Shown piece after piece: positions 29,607 to 37,743 of a stretch of 64,000 nt of DNA. The stretch is taken from NCBI RefSeq assembly GCF_008360935.1, contig NZ_SRXO01000010.1, forward strand, positions 1 to 64,000, read 5' to 3'. This stretch comes from Siccirubricoccus phaeus. Lineage in GTDB: Bacteria > Pseudomonadota > Alphaproteobacteria > Acetobacterales > Acetobacteraceae. Numbering within the stretch: the first letter of the stretch is position 1; the number at the start of each line of letters is the position of its first letter. The translations under genes and the position numbers were made by a program. The notes under the pieces were generated by a model. That model made no database searches, was not told the DNA's origin, and saw nothing but the letters and a program-made list of their open reading frames with translations.

Positions 29607-30755
29607 TCAAGCTTCGGCCGCCAGCACCGCCTCCACCCGCTCCGCCAGCCGCACGTAATCCGCCGCCTCATTGTAGGCCGCGGCGGAAAGCCGCAGCCAC
29701 AGGCCACCCGCCAGCGCGAAGACCGGCGCATCCAACCGCGCCGCCAGCAGCCGGCGCCGCAGCGCCAGGGCCGCCGCCGGCCCCTCCGCCGCCACCGGCA
29801 GCCGCACCACCGCCATGCTGCCCTGCATCTCCGGCCGCGCGCCGGCCTCCGTGCCCCAGCGCGCCGCCAGCATCGCCCCGGCCGCCGCCGCCAGGGCATG
29901 GTTGCGGTCCATCAGCCTGGGCAGGGCGGCGTGGAAGCCGATCGCCGCCTCCACCGAAAGGAACGCCGTCGGGTCGCGCGTGCCGGTCCAGCCGAATTCC
30001 GCCTGGTAGCCCTGCCCCAGCCCATGGCTCACCACCAGCGGGTGCGTCCCCGCCCGCCGCTCCGGCGCGGTCCAGAGGAAGGCGCAGCCCTTCGGCGCGA
30101 ACAGCCATTTATGGCAATTGCCGACATACCAATCCGCCCCCAGCGCCGGCAGCGCCAGCGCCACCTGTCCCGGCGCATGCGCCCCGTCCACCAGCACCGA
30201 CACGCCCCGCGCCCGGCACAGCGCCACCATCTCCCCGAGCGGCAGCACCAGCGCGCTGGGGGAGGTGATATGGTCCAGCACCGCCAGCCGGGTGCGCGGC
30301 GTCAGCGCCGCCGCTAGCCCTGCCAGCACTGCCGCGGCCGAGGGCCGGGGGAAGGGCAGCGCCGCCTCCACCAGCCGTGCCCCGGCGGCCGCCGCCACCA
30401 CCCCGGCCGCCTTGCGCACCGCGCCATAGGCATGGCCCAGCAGCACCACCTCCTCCCCCGGCGCCAGGGCCAGGCTGCGCAGCACGGCGTTGCAGCCGGT
30501 GGTGGCGTTCTCCAGGAAGGCGAGCCCCGCGGCATCGGCCCCGAGGAACCCGGCCAGCGCCGCCCCGGCCGCTGCCATGGCGGGCTCGTATTCCAGCGTC
30601 ATGAAGCGGGTCGGCTGCGCCTCCAGCCGCGCCCGCCACGCCGCCTGGGCCGCCAGCACGCGCCGCGGCGTGGCGCCGTAGGAGCCGTGATTGACCGTGA
30701 CCCAGCCCGGATCCAGCGGGAATTCCGCCTGCAGCGCTGCCCCGAACCCCATCAT
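29607..30755 (-). CDS. PLP-dependent class V aminotransferase (isopenicillin N epimerase/cysteine desulfurase-like)
   Basis: A 382-residue fold-type I PLP enzyme. Family landmarks: VTVNHGSYGATPRRVLAAQ near the N-terminus, FLENATTGCNAVLRSL (phosphate-binding loop), VDGAHAPGQVALALPALGADWYVGNCHKWLFAPKGCAFLW with the PLP aspartate, pyridine-stacking region and Schiff-base lysine (HKW). This pattern is that of isopenicillin N epimerase-like proteins rather than true IscS. The catalytic lid cysteine of sulfur-mobilising desulfurases is not evident, so sulfur transfer is not claimed. Two adjacent in-frame ATGs (30755 and 30752) both fit a GGGGAG ribosome site. It is transcribed away from the downstream dioxygenase. 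Substrate unknown. Confidence 0.82.
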   Translation of the reverse strand: MMGFGAALQAEFPLDPGWVTVNHGSYGATPRRVLAAQAAWRARLEAQPTRFMTLEYEPAMAAAGAALAGFLGADAAGLAFLENATTGCNAVLRSLALAPGEEVVLLGHAYGAVRKAAGVVAAAAGARLVEAALPFPRPSAAAVLAGLAAALTPRTRLAVLDHITSPSALVLPLGEMVALCRARGVSVLVDGAHAPGQVALALPALGADWYVGNCHKWLFAPKGCAFLWTAPERRAGTHPLVVSHGLGQGYQAEFGWTGTRDPTAFLSVEAAIGFHAALPRLMDRNHALAAAAGAMLAARWGTEAGARPEMQGSMAVVRLPVAAEGPAAALALRRRLLAARLDAPVFALAGGLWLRLSAAAYNEAADYVRLAERVEAVLAAEA

Positions 30756-30787
30756 GCCCGGCTTTGCTCCCCACCCGTCCCGGGGCT

Positions 30788-30893
30788 AGAGCAGATCGCC
30801 GGAGGGCGGCATCGCCCGGAGGCGTGAATCTGCTCTACAATCCATAAGCTAGAGCGGTTTCGCGCTGCACAGTCAGCGTGAAACCGCTCTAGC
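30788..30893. repeat. Dispersed double-hairpin repeat, family B, copy 1
   Basis: Two inverted repeats lie in tandem between divergent genes. The first (about 30788-30837) has AGAGCAGAT arms around a CCGGAGGGCGGCATCGCCCGG core. The second (30848-30893) has 20-bp arms with one mismatch and a six-base loop. A near-identical copy of the first half plus the start of the second is at 48497-48570. Its place between divergent genes argues against a simple terminator. Confidence 0.65.
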
Positions 30894-31046
30894 CTGCGAC
30901 CGGCCTGAGCCTGCCCGCCGGATGGGGGGCAGGCTCAGGCCCTGAATCGCCGGCTCAGGAATGCCCAGCCTGCCGGAAGAAGACATCCGAGGAAACGCTC
31001 GGGGGACGTCCGGGGGAGCCCGCAAGGGAAAGCTCTTGGAATGCTC

Positions 31047-31088
31047 CCCTGGGAAAGCCCCCCTGGGAAAGCCTCCCTGGGAAAACCC
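31047..31088 (+). repeat. Three tandem 14-bp repeats in the leader of a dioxygenase gene
   Basis: The unit CCCTGGGAAAGCCC starts at 31047, 31061 and 31075 with small changes. It lies 26 bases before the start of the TauD-type gene. It may be a slippage product; no function is visible. Confidence 0.6.
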
Positions 31089-31113
31089 GGCGAATGCCCG
31101 GAAGGAGACGCCC

Positions 31114-31989
31114 ATGTCGCTCAGCGCCCTCAGCGGCCCCCGCATCAAATCCATCGCCGAGGCCGGCCTGCCCTATGAGACCATCACCATCCGCCGGGAG
31201 ACGCCGCTGATCGGCGCCGAGATCGGCGGGGTGGACCTCGCCCGCCCCAGCAACCGGCAGATGGACGAGATCCACCGGGCGCTGGCCGAGCACCTGGTGA
31301 TCTTCTTCCGCGACCAGCACCTGACCCAGGAGCAGCATCTGGAATTCGGCCGCAGCTTCGGCGAGCTGCACCTGCACCCCGCCGCCCCGCATGAGCCCGG
31401 CCATCCCGCGCTGATGGTCATCAAGGCCGACGAGAATTCCGTCCGCGCCAATGGCGAGGGCTGGCATTCCGACGTTTCCTGCGACGAGGAGCCGCCCATG
31501 GGCAGCATCCTCTACATCAAGGAATGCCCGCCCGAGGGCGGCGATACGCTCTTCGCCAGCATGTACGCCGCCTATGACGCGCTCTCCGACCGGATGAAGG
31601 CCTATCTGGAGGGGCTGACCGCCCTCCATAGCGGCGAGCATGTCTATCGTGGCATGTTCGCCAAGGAGGGCGTGGCGGACAAGCCGAGCTACCCGAAGGC
31701 GGTGCATCCGGTGGTCCGCACCCATCCCGTCACCGGGAAGAAGGCGCTCTACGTCAATCGCGGCTTCACCACCCGCATCCTCGGCATTCCGGTGGATGAG
31801 AGCGAGGGGATCCTCCGCTACCTCTACGAGCATATGGAGAACCCGCTGTTCCAGTGCCGCTTCCGCTGGCGGCCGAATTCCGTGGCCTTCTGGGATAATC
31901 GCTGCGTCCAGCACCGGGCGATGTGGGATTACTGGCCGCAGCGCCGCTACGGCAACCGGGTGACGGTGAAGGGCGAGAGGCCGGTCTAG
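31114..31989 (+). CDS. TauD/TfdA-family Fe(II)/2-oxoglutarate dioxygenase
   Basis: A 291-residue TauD/TfdA-superfamily enzyme. The iron-binding triad is His118 and Asp120 (GWHSDVSCDEEPP) and His267 (CVQHRAMWDYWPQRRYGNRVTV), with the Arg-rich end binding 2-oxoglutarate. The N-terminal half has the typical IGAEIGGVDLARPSNRQMDEIHRALAEHLVIFFRDQHLT. The ATG at 31114 follows an AAGGAGA ribosome site; an in-frame upstream extension to 30961 crosses repeats and is rejected. No transporter is adjacent, so the substrate cannot be guessed from context. It resembles the 8.7-kb dioxygenase only at family level. Confidence 0.9.
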   Translation: MSLSALSGPRIKSIAEAGLPYETITIRRETPLIGAEIGGVDLARPSNRQMDEIHRALAEHLVIFFRDQHLTQEQHLEFGRSFGELHLHPAAPHEPGHPALMVIKADENSVRANGEGWHSDVSCDEEPPMGSILYIKECPPEGGDTLFASMYAAYDALSDRMKAYLEGLTALHSGEHVYRGMFAKEGVADKPSYPKAVHPVVRTHPVTGKKALYVNRGFTTRILGIPVDESEGILRYLYEHMENPLFQCRFRWRPNSVAFWDNRCVQHRAMWDYWPQRRYGNRVTVKGERPV

Positions 31990-32115
31990 GGCGACGGCCC
32001 GCCCCGCGCGGGCCGGGCCGAAGCGTGACGCATTCGCCTCCCGCTCCAGCGCCTCGTTCGGTTGCGTGATTCGCGCTTGCCGGGCAGCCTGGCCCAGGCG
32101 ATCACGCTCCGGTGG

Positions 32116-32166
32116 CCTGCCCGCGAACTCGCTGGATGTCCGGCGAACGGCGTGGACAGGCAGGCC
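32116..32166 (+). repeat. Dispersed intergenic repeat, family A, copy 2
   Basis: GCCTGCCCGCGAACTCGCTG, then TGTCCGGCGAAC and GGCAGGCC, match the copies at 3738-3792 (minus) and 48385-48440. The flanking stretch about 32060-32090 (CGTTCGGTTGCGTGATTCGC) also resembles 48728-48752. Confidence 0.6.
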
Positions 32167-32241
32167 ACGCGGAACAATGGCCGGTCTCCTGGCTCCGAAG
32201 GCCGGGGCTGCGGCATCGGCACGCTGGCGGAGGGGGCCTGC

Positions 32242-32634
32242 ATGTTCAGCCATGTGACCATCGGCACGCACGACCTGGCGCGCGCCGCCGCCTTCTATGA
32301 TGCGGTGCTGGCGCCGCTCGGCCTGCGCCGCCTGGCGCTGGAGGTGCCCGGCTGGGCGGCCTGGGAAAAGCCGGGCAGCCCGGCCCGCTTCTGGGTGGGC
32401 AAACCGGCCAATGGCCTGCCGGCGAGCTGGGGCAATGGCGCGATGACGGCGTTCATCGCCCCCAGCCGTGCCGCGGTCGCGGCCGGCCATGCGGCGGGCC
32501 TCGCCGCGGGTGGGCTGGATGAGGGCGCGCCAGGGCTCCGGCCCCACTACGCGCCGGATTATTACGGCGCCTATCTGCGCGACCCGGGTGGCAACAAGCT
32601 GCACCTGGTCTGCCGGGACGGCGTGGCGGGATGA
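32242..32634 (+). CDS. VOC-superfamily (glyoxalase/bleomycin-resistance fold) protein
   Basis: A 130-residue single-domain VOC protein. It shows the paired beta-alpha-beta-beta-beta plan: MFSHVTIGTHDLARAAAFYDAVLAPLGL at the start, and YYGAYLRDPGGNKLHLVCRDG at the end, where GxYxRDPxGNKxHxV is the family's metal-ligand strand. His4 and the late His are candidate metal ligands. VOC proteins include isomerases, lyases and antibiotic-binding proteins, so no reaction is assigned. Its stop overlaps the coaBC start by four bases (ATGA), linking it to the coaBC-dut operon. The upstream in-frame extension to 32062 crosses a repeat and is rejected. Confidence 0.82.
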   Translation: MFSHVTIGTHDLARAAAFYDAVLAPLGLRRLALEVPGWAAWEKPGSPARFWVGKPANGLPASWGNGAMTAFIAPSRAAVAAGHAAGLAAGGLDEGAPGLRPHYAPDYYGAYLRDPGGNKLHLVCRDGVAG

Positions 32635-33902
32635 GCGGCCTGCCCCTGGCGGAGCGCCGCCTCCTCCTCATCCTCTCCGGCAGCATCGCCGCCTACAAGG
32701 CGCTGGAGCTGGTGCGCCTGCTGCGCCGGGAAGGCGCCCAGGTGAAGGCGGTACTGACCGCCGGCGGCGCGCATTTCGTGACCAAGGAGGCGCTGGCGGG
32801 CCTCACCGGCCAGCGCGTGCATGACGATCTCTGGGGGGCGGAGGCGGAGATCGGCCATATCCGCCTTGCCCGCTGGCCGGAACTGGTGGTGGTGGCGCCG
32901 GCCAGCGCCGATCTGCTGGCCAAGATGGCGCATGGGCTGGCGGATGACCTGGCTGCCACCGTGCTGCTGGCCACCCGCGCGCCCGTGCTGGTGGCGCCGG
33001 CGATGAACCCGGCGATGTGGGAGCATCCGGCGACGCAGGCCAATATGGCACTGCTGGCCGCCCGTGGCGTCGCCGCGGTGGGCCCCGGCAGCGGCCCGAT
33101 GGCGGAGCCGGAAAGCGGCCCCGGCCGCCTGGCGGAGCCGGAGGAAATCCTCGCCGCTGTCACGGCGCATCTGGCGCCCGCCGAGGCATCCCCGCGCGCT
33201 TCCGGCGCGACAGCTTCGGGCGCCTCCGGCGCGGCATTTTCGGGTGCCTCCGGCGCGACACCCCTCGCCGGCCGCCGCGCCCTGGTCACCGCCGGGCCGA
33301 CGCATGAGCCGATCGACCCGGTCCGCTACATCGCCAATCGCAGCAGCGGCAAGCAGGGCTATGCCATTGCCGCGGCGCTGGCGACGCTGGGCGCACGGGT
33401 GACGCTGGTCTCCGGCCCCACCGCCCTGCCGGACCCGGCCGGGGTGGCAACCATCCGCATCGAATCCGCACGGGAGATGCTGGCGGCCTGCGAGGCGGCG
33501 CTGCCGGCCGATATCGCGGTGATGAACGCCGCCGTCGCCGATTGGCGGGTGGCGCGGGAGGCCGACCAGAAGCTGAAGAAGGAGCCGGGCGCCGCGGCCC
33601 CGACCCTGACGATGACGCTGAACCCGGATATCCTCGCCACCCTGTCGCGCCATGCGCAGCGGCCCGGCCTGGTGGTGGGCTTCGCGGCGGAGACGGAGAA
33701 GGTGGTGGAACACGCCGTCGAGAAGCGCCGCCGCAAGGGCTGCGACTGGATCGTGGCGAATGATGTGAGCGGAGGGGTGATGGGCGGCGACGCCAATACC
33801 GTGCATCTGGTGACCGCCGAGGGCGTCGAGGACTGGCCGGAACTGCCCAAGGAACATGTCGCCGCCCGCCTCGCCGCCCGCATCGCCGAGGCGCTGGCAT
33901 GA
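32631..33902 (+). CDS. coaBC: Bifunctional phosphopantothenoylcysteine decarboxylase/phosphopantothenate-cysteine ligase
   Basis: A 423-residue two-domain enzyme for steps two and three of coenzyme A synthesis. The N-terminal flavoprotein (CoaC) domain has [20 protein letters not shown] for FMN, His76 in EIGHIRLAR (counterpart of the catalytic His75 of E. coli Dfp) and PAMNPAMW with Asn126. The C-terminal CoaB domain has [24 protein letters not shown] and the Lys-rich KLKKEPG. An Ala/Ser/Gly-rich linker (about 182-212) of ASGASGA-type repeats joins them. Oddity: the segment that usually reads A-C-G-E, with the decarboxylase's acid cysteine (Cys158 in E. coli), here reads [10 protein letters not shown], so that Cys is absent (Glu159 aligns). 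It overlaps VOC and dut by ATGA. Confidence 0.9.
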   Translation: MSGLPLAERRLLLILSGSIAAYKALELVRLLRREGAQVKAVLTAGGAHFVTKEALAGLTGQRVHDDLWGAEAEIGHIRLARWPELVVVAPASADLLAKMAHGLADDLAATVLLATRAPVLVAPAMNPAMWEHPATQANMALLAARGVAAVGPGSGPMAEPESGPGRLAEPEEILAAVTAHLAPAEASPRASGATASGASGAAFSGASGATPLAGRRALVTAGPTHEPIDPVRYIANRSSGKQGYAIAAALATLGARVTLVSGPTALPDPAGVATIRIESAREMLAACEAALPADIAVMNAAVADWRVAREADQKLKKEPGAAAPTLTMTLNPDILATLSRHAQRPGLVVGFAAETEKVVEHAVEKRRRKGCDWIVANDVSGGVMGGDANTVHLVTAEGVEDWPELPKEHVAARLAARIAEALA

Positions 33903-34351
33903 GCGCCGCCATCCAGGTGGTCCGCCTGCCGCATGCCGAGGGCCTGCCCCTGCCGGGCTACGCCACGGAAGGGGCGGCGGGGATGGATCTGCTGGCGGCG
34001 GTGACGGCGCCGCTGGTCATCCCGCCCGGGGGCCGCGCTTTGGTGCCGACCGGCCTGCGCATCGCCCTGCCGCCGGGGCATGAGCTGCAGGTGCGGCCGC
34101 GCTCCGGCCTCGCCCTGAAGCATGGAATCATGCTGCCGAATACGCCCGGCACGATCGACGAGGATTACCGCGGCGAATTGCAGGTCATCGTCCTGAACGG
34201 CGGGAGCGAGGCCTTCACCGTGGAGCGCGGCATGCGCATCGCCCAGGCGGTGCTGGCGCCGGTGGTGCGGGCGGCCTGGGCGGAGGTGGCGGAGCTGCCG
34301 GAGACCCGGCGCGGGGAAGGTGGGTTCGGGAGCACCGGCACGGGCGGCTAG
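33899..34351 (+). CDS. dut: Deoxyuridine 5'-triphosphate nucleotidohydrolase (dUTPase)
   Basis: A 150-residue trimeric dUTPase, normal length, which hydrolyses dUTP to dUMP and pyrophosphate. The five conserved motifs are visible in order: [46 protein letters not shown], and the Gly-rich C-terminal arm [14 protein letters not shown]. It starts within the coaBC stop (ATGA), a coaBC-dut pairing common in proteobacteria. Confidence 0.96.
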   Translation: MSAAIQVVRLPHAEGLPLPGYATEGAAGMDLLAAVTAPLVIPPGGRALVPTGLRIALPPGHELQVRPRSGLALKHGIMLPNTPGTIDEDYRGELQVIVLNGGSEAFTVERGMRIAQAVLAPVVRAAWAEVAELPETRRGEGGFGSTGTGG

Positions 34352-34371
34352 AGCATTTTCAAGTCCGGCGT

Positions 34372-34488
34372 GTGCAGGGGACCAACCTTGTGCCGGGCGG
34401 CCCCGAGCTCTTCGTCGATCATCCGACGGAGCTGGGCGGCGCCAGCACCGGGCAGCAGATCGTGATCTGCGGCGGCAGTTCCCTGTGA
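34372..34488 (+). pseudogene. Possible 3' remnant of an unrecognised gene
   Basis: After the dut stop comes GCTAGAGCATTTTCAA, a repeat-like word. Then a short open stretch reads VQGTNLVPGGPELFVDHPTE, continuing LGGASTGQQIVICGGSSL to a TGA. The composition is protein-like and unlike the noise frames, but there is no start or upstream body. I do not recognise the family. Confidence 0.25.
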
Positions 34489-34512
34489 CGGGGAGCCGCT
34501 CTGACGTCTTGC

Positions 34513-35409
34513 CTATAGTTCCTCCGTAACATGCAGCGCGGGCGCTGACCCGTCACCTCCCGCAGAACCTATTAGCCGTTCCGCCAGACGCAGATGCGGC
34601 CGGTCGAGCATCTTGCCGTCCATGCGGAGCACGCCGGCGTCTCCCCCCTCCGCGAAGGCCGCGACCACGCGGCGCGCCCAGGCCAGTTCCTCCGGCGCGG
34701 GCGTGAAGACGGCGTTCACGATCTCCACATGCTTGGGGTGGATCACCGCCTTGGCGCCGAAGCCGTCGCGCCACGCCTCCCGCGCATCGGCCTCAAGGCC
34801 CACGAGGTCCTCGATGTCCACATGCACCGTGTCGATCGCCGTCACCCCCGCCGCCGCGGCCCCGGCGAGGCAGAGGTCGCGCGCCAGGCGGAAGGGCGAA
34901 AGCCACTGGCCCTCCACACGGTTCGCCCTGGCGCCGAGCGAGGCGGAAAGGTCCTCCGCCCCCCACATCAGGCCCGAGAGACGTGGCCCCGCCTCGGCAT
35001 AGGAACCGAGGCCGAAGAGTGAGCCCGCCGTCTCGGTTGCGATGGCCATGATGCGCGTGCTGCCGGGCTCGATCCCCGCCGCCGCCTCGAAGGCATCGAG
35101 CCAGAGCGAGACCTGCCGCACCTGCTCGGCGCCGCTACACTTCGGCAGGGTGATGCCGTCTGGCCGCGCCGGCATCACCGCCGCGAGGTCCTGCAGCGTC
35201 ATGCCCGTGTCCAGCGCGTTGACCCGTACGTAGCGCTGCTGCTTCCTGCGCGGGGCGGCCAGCATGCCGGCGGTGAGGCGTCGCGCCTCGGGCTTGCGGT
35301 CGAGGCCGACGCTGTCCTCCAGATCGAGGATCAGGCCGTCGGCGGGGCCTTCGGCGGCACGGACGAATTTCCGCTCGCTGTCGCCGGGGACGAAGAGGAT
35401 CGAGCGCAT
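34513..35409 (-). CDS. HpcH/HpaI aldolase/citrate lyase (CitE)-family acyl-CoA lyase
   Basis: A 298-residue CitE/malyl-CoA lyase-like TIM barrel, a Mg-dependent enzyme that cleaves or forms C-C bonds of CoA thioesters such as malyl-, beta-methylmalyl- or citramalyl-CoA. Motifs: RSILFVPGDSERKF, DGLILDLEDSVGLDRK (metal-site Asp/Glu), ITLPKCSGAEQV, IMAIATETAGSLFGLGSY, GLMWGAEDLSASLGA and GFGAKAVIHPKHVEIVNAVF. The start at 35409 overlaps the MaoC stop (TGATG). With the adjacent MaoC hydratase and the divergent CoA-transferase, a citramalyl-CoA lyase (RipC/Ccl-like) role is a good inference; malyl-CoA or hydroxyacyl-CoA lyases remain possible. Confidence 0.85.
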   Translation of the reverse strand: MRSILFVPGDSERKFVRAAEGPADGLILDLEDSVGLDRKPEARRLTAGMLAAPRRKQQRYVRVNALDTGMTLQDLAAVMPARPDGITLPKCSGAEQVRQVSLWLDAFEAAAGIEPGSTRIMAIATETAGSLFGLGSYAEAGPRLSGLMWGAEDLSASLGARANRVEGQWLSPFRLARDLCLAGAAAAGVTAIDTVHVDIEDLVGLEADAREAWRDGFGAKAVIHPKHVEIVNAVFTPAPEELAWARRVVAAFAEGGDAGVLRMDGKMLDRPHLRLAERLIGSAGGDGSAPALHVTEEL

Positions 35410-35867
35410 CAGGCTGCCGCCGGCCGCTTGTGCATCAGCCCGGTGCGCCGGCAGATGGCAACCACCTCGCCACGCTGGTTCAGGCATTCATGCTCGAACT
35501 CCACGAGGCCCGCCATGGGCCGCGACCTGCTCTCGCGCACGGAAACGACCTTGGTGCGGGCGCGCAGCGTGTCGCCGTGGAAGACCGGTTTCGGGAAGCG
35601 CACGTCGGTCATGCCGAGATTGCCGATGGTGGTGCCGAGCGTCGTATCCGCCACCGACATGCCGATCATGATGCCGAGCGTGTAGAGGCTGTTGAACAGC
35701 CGCTGGCCCCATTCCGTCCCCGCCGCGAAATGCGCGTCGATGTGCAGCGGCTGCGGGTTCATCGTCATCAGGCTGAACATGGTGTTGTCCATCTCCGTGA
35801 CGGTGCGCGTCAGCGGGTGCTCGAAGACCTGACCTTCGTGGAATTCCTCGAAATACAGACCGGCCAT
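35409..35867 (-). CDS. MaoC-family (R)-specific enoyl-CoA hydratase
   Basis: A 152-residue hot-dog-fold hydratase of the MaoC family. The catalytic segment is DNTMFSLMTMNPQPLHIDAHFA, where the N-P-x-x-x-H-x-D pattern gives the hydratase dyad. GMTDVRFPKPVFHGDTLRARTKV is the second family motif. It adds water across the double bond of an enoyl-CoA. The ribosome site AAGGAGGAG lies inside the end of the upstream iclR gene, one base of spacing separates them, and the stop overlaps the CitE-like gene. In this setting it may hydrate itaconyl-CoA or mesaconyl-CoA (RipB/Ich-like); that is inference from neighbours. Confidence 0.85.
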   Translation of the reverse strand: MAGLYFEEFHEGQVFEHPLTRTVTEMDNTMFSLMTMNPQPLHIDAHFAAGTEWGQRLFNSLYTLGIMIGMSVADTTLGTTIGNLGMTDVRFPKPVFHGDTLRARTKVVSVRESRSRPMAGLVEFEHECLNQRGEVVAICRRTGLMHKRPAAA

Positions 35868-35868
35868 G

Positions 35869-36684
35869 CTACTCCTCCTTGGATTTTCCCTGCCGCGTCG
35901 GACGATGCCCCAATTGCCGGGACAACCCGCGGGCGGCCTGGCGAACCTCGCGTATGAGGCTTGCCAACCTCGGCTGGGCGCGGGCCAGCGGCGCCGCCAG
36001 CACGATGGCCGCGATGATGTCGCCGCGCGCGTCGAAGATCGGCGCGGCGATGCCGGCAACGCCTTCGGTCGACTCGCCCAGCGTCACCGCGTAGCCTCGC
36101 TCCCGTGCTTCGGCAACGATGCGACGCAGGGCACGACGGTCGGTGATGCTGGTGGTGGTGAGCGGCGCAAGCCGCGCCTTGCGCAGGAACGCGTCGGGCC
36201 AGGGCGGCGGCAGATAGGCCAGCATCAGGCGACCCGAAGCGGTGCAGTGGATCGGCCGGCGGTCGCCCACCGTGGCCGCGAAGCGCAGCGCCGTCCGGGC
36301 CTCCACCTTGTCGGTATAGACCATGGCGCTGCGGTCGGGCGTGAGCACGGCGATCATGGCGGATTCGCCGCTGGAGTCCGCCAGTCGCTCGAGCACCACG
36401 TGCCCGGCAGCACCGAGCGCCGTGTCGTGCTGCCCCGCCAGGATGGCGCGCGCGAGGCCGAGGCTCTCCGGCCCCAGCCGCCAAAGGCCGTCCACCTGCG
36501 CCGCGTAGCCTTCGAGCGCCAGCCCGCGCAGCAGGCCGAGCAGCGTCGTCTTGGGTACGCCCATCGCCTGGGCCAGGTTCGCGAGCGAGGCGCCCTGCGG
36601 CGCGGCGGACAGCTTGTCCAGGATCTGCAGCGCGCGCGAGACGGAGCGCGGGCCGCTGCCGCGAGGGAGGAGCCCGCTGTCCAC
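35869..36684 (-). CDS. IclR-family transcriptional regulator
   Basis: A 271-residue IclR regulator. The N-terminal winged helix covers about residues 12-75 (SVSRALQILDKLSAAPQGASLANLAQAMGVPKTTLLGLLRGL). The effector domain has the usual TDKVEARTALRFAATVGDRRPIHCTASGRLMLAYL and GVAGIAAPIFDARGDIIAAIVLA. Translation starts at GTG, overlapping the TctC stop (TAGTG). It sits inside the operon it probably controls. A perfect 16-bp palindrome at the promoter of the unit is a good operator candidate. The ligand is presumably the acid taken up or its CoA ester. Confidence 0.9.
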   Translation of the reverse strand: MDSGLLPRGSGPRSVSRALQILDKLSAAPQGASLANLAQAMGVPKTTLLGLLRGLALEGYAAQVDGLWRLGPESLGLARAILAGQHDTALGAAGHVVLERLADSSGESAMIAVLTPDRSAMVYTDKVEARTALRFAATVGDRRPIHCTASGRLMLAYLPPPWPDAFLRKARLAPLTTTSITDRRALRRIVAEARERGYAVTLGESTEGVAGIAAPIFDARGDIIAAIVLAAPLARAQPRLASLIREVRQAARGLSRQLGHRPTRQGKSKEE

Positions 36685-37661
36685 TACTGCGGCTCGATGC
36701 CCGCGATGCGCACGCGCTCGCCCCAGCTCACGAGCTGGTCGCGGAGATATTGCGCGAACTGCCCGGGCGTCTGGGTGAAGGGCAGGAAGCCGAGCTGGCG
36801 CAGCCGCGCCACCGTGGCGGGCTGGCGCAGCGCGGCGTTCAGCGCCTGGTTAACGCGCGCGACGATGGGCGCGGGCGTGGCAAGGGGCGCCGAGATTCCG
36901 AACCAGACGCTGATGTCGTAGCCCGGCACGGCGCTGGCCACCGGCGGCACCTCGGGCGCCAGCGGCGTCGGATCCTTGGCCGATTGCGCGATGGCGCGCA
37001 CGCGTCCTGCCTGGGCCTGGGTCAGACCATTCGCGAAATCGGTGAAGGTGCAGTCGATGCGGCCGGCGGAAACGTCAGTCAACGCCTCGGAGCCGCCACG
37101 GTAGGGCACGCCGGTCAGGCGCACGCCGGCAGCGCGCGCCAGTACCTCGGTCATGATCTGGCTGCTGGCATTGCCGTAGCTGTAGGTCAGCCCGTTCGCG
37201 TTCTCCCGCGCGCGGTCGAGGAAGCCCTTGAGGTCCCGGTCCGACGCGCCGGGCGGCACGACGAAGAGGTAAGGCGCCTCGGCCAGCGCGCCGATGTGGA
37301 CGAAATCCTTCACCGGGTCGAAAGGCATGCGCTTCAGCGTGTGCGGATTGACCGAGGCTGCGCTGGTGCTGATGACGACGAGCGTGTTGCCGTCGGGCGC
37401 GGCCTGCGCCACGGCCTGGGTGCCGATGATGCCGTTCCCGCCCGCGCGGTTGTCCACGATCACCGGCTGGCCGAGCTCCTGCCCGAGCGGCTCGGCGATG
37501 ACGCGCGCCAGCACGTCGGTGAGGCTGCCTGCGGGAAAGGCGACCACGAGGCGGACCGGCCTGTCCGGCCAGTCCGCCCGCGCACCGCGCGGCAGCAGCA
37601 AGAGAGCGGGCGCGGCCAGCGCGCTGCGCCGCAGCAATGGAAGCGATCCTCCTGTCCCCAT
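36684..37661 (-). CDS. Bug/TctC-family tripartite tricarboxylate transporter receptor
   Basis: A 325-residue periplasmic binding protein of the Bug (TctC) family. The signal peptide (LLRRSALAAPALLLLPRGARA) ends before DWPDRPVRLVVAFPAGSLTDVLARVIAEPLGQELGQPVIVDNRAGGNGIIGTQAVAQAAPDG, the canonical Bug N-terminus. TYSYGNASSQIMTEVLARAAGV and VPYRGGSEALTDVSAGRIDCTF follow the family plan. No TctA or TctB membrane subunit is in the window, so it is an orphan receptor, as is usual for this expanded family. It is the first gene of the minus-strand unit; IclR, MaoC and CitE follow with overlaps or one-base gaps. Confidence 0.92.
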   Translation of the reverse strand: MGTGGSLPLLRRSALAAPALLLLPRGARADWPDRPVRLVVAFPAGSLTDVLARVIAEPLGQELGQPVIVDNRAGGNGIIGTQAVAQAAPDGNTLVVISTSAASVNPHTLKRMPFDPVKDFVHIGALAEAPYLFVVPPGASDRDLKGFLDRARENANGLTYSYGNASSQIMTEVLARAAGVRLTGVPYRGGSEALTDVSAGRIDCTFTDFANGLTQAQAGRVRAIAQSAKDPTPLAPEVPPVASAVPGYDISVWFGISAPLATPAPIVARVNQALNAALRQPATVARLRQLGFLPFTQTPGQFAQYLRDQLVSWGERVRIAGIEPQ

Positions 37662-37689
37662 GAACTCTTCCCTTTCGGTGTCTTTTGGC

Positions 37690-37705
37690 GTTCGAATATT
37701 CGAAC
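37690..37705. promoter_or_regulatory. Perfect 16-bp palindrome, candidate IclR operator
   Basis: GTTCGAATATTCGAAC is self-complementary over all 16 bases. It lies just downstream of the minus-strand -10, overlapping the expected transcription start of the tctC-iclR unit, a position suited to autorepression. A further half-site CGAAC is at 37721-37725, within the minus promoter spacer. Confidence 0.65.
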
Positions 37706-37707
37706 AT

Positions 37708-37736
37708 ATCCTATAAACATCGAACGGTACTGTCAA
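37708..37736 (-). promoter_or_regulatory. Sigma-70 type promoter for tctC-iclR-maoC-citE
   Basis: On the minus strand, TTGACA (37731-37736) is followed by a 17-base spacer and TAGGAT (37708-37713). The -35 is perfect and the -10 matches four of six positions. The start would fall in the adjacent palindrome. Confidence 0.65.
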
Positions 37737-37743
37737 TGCCGCG

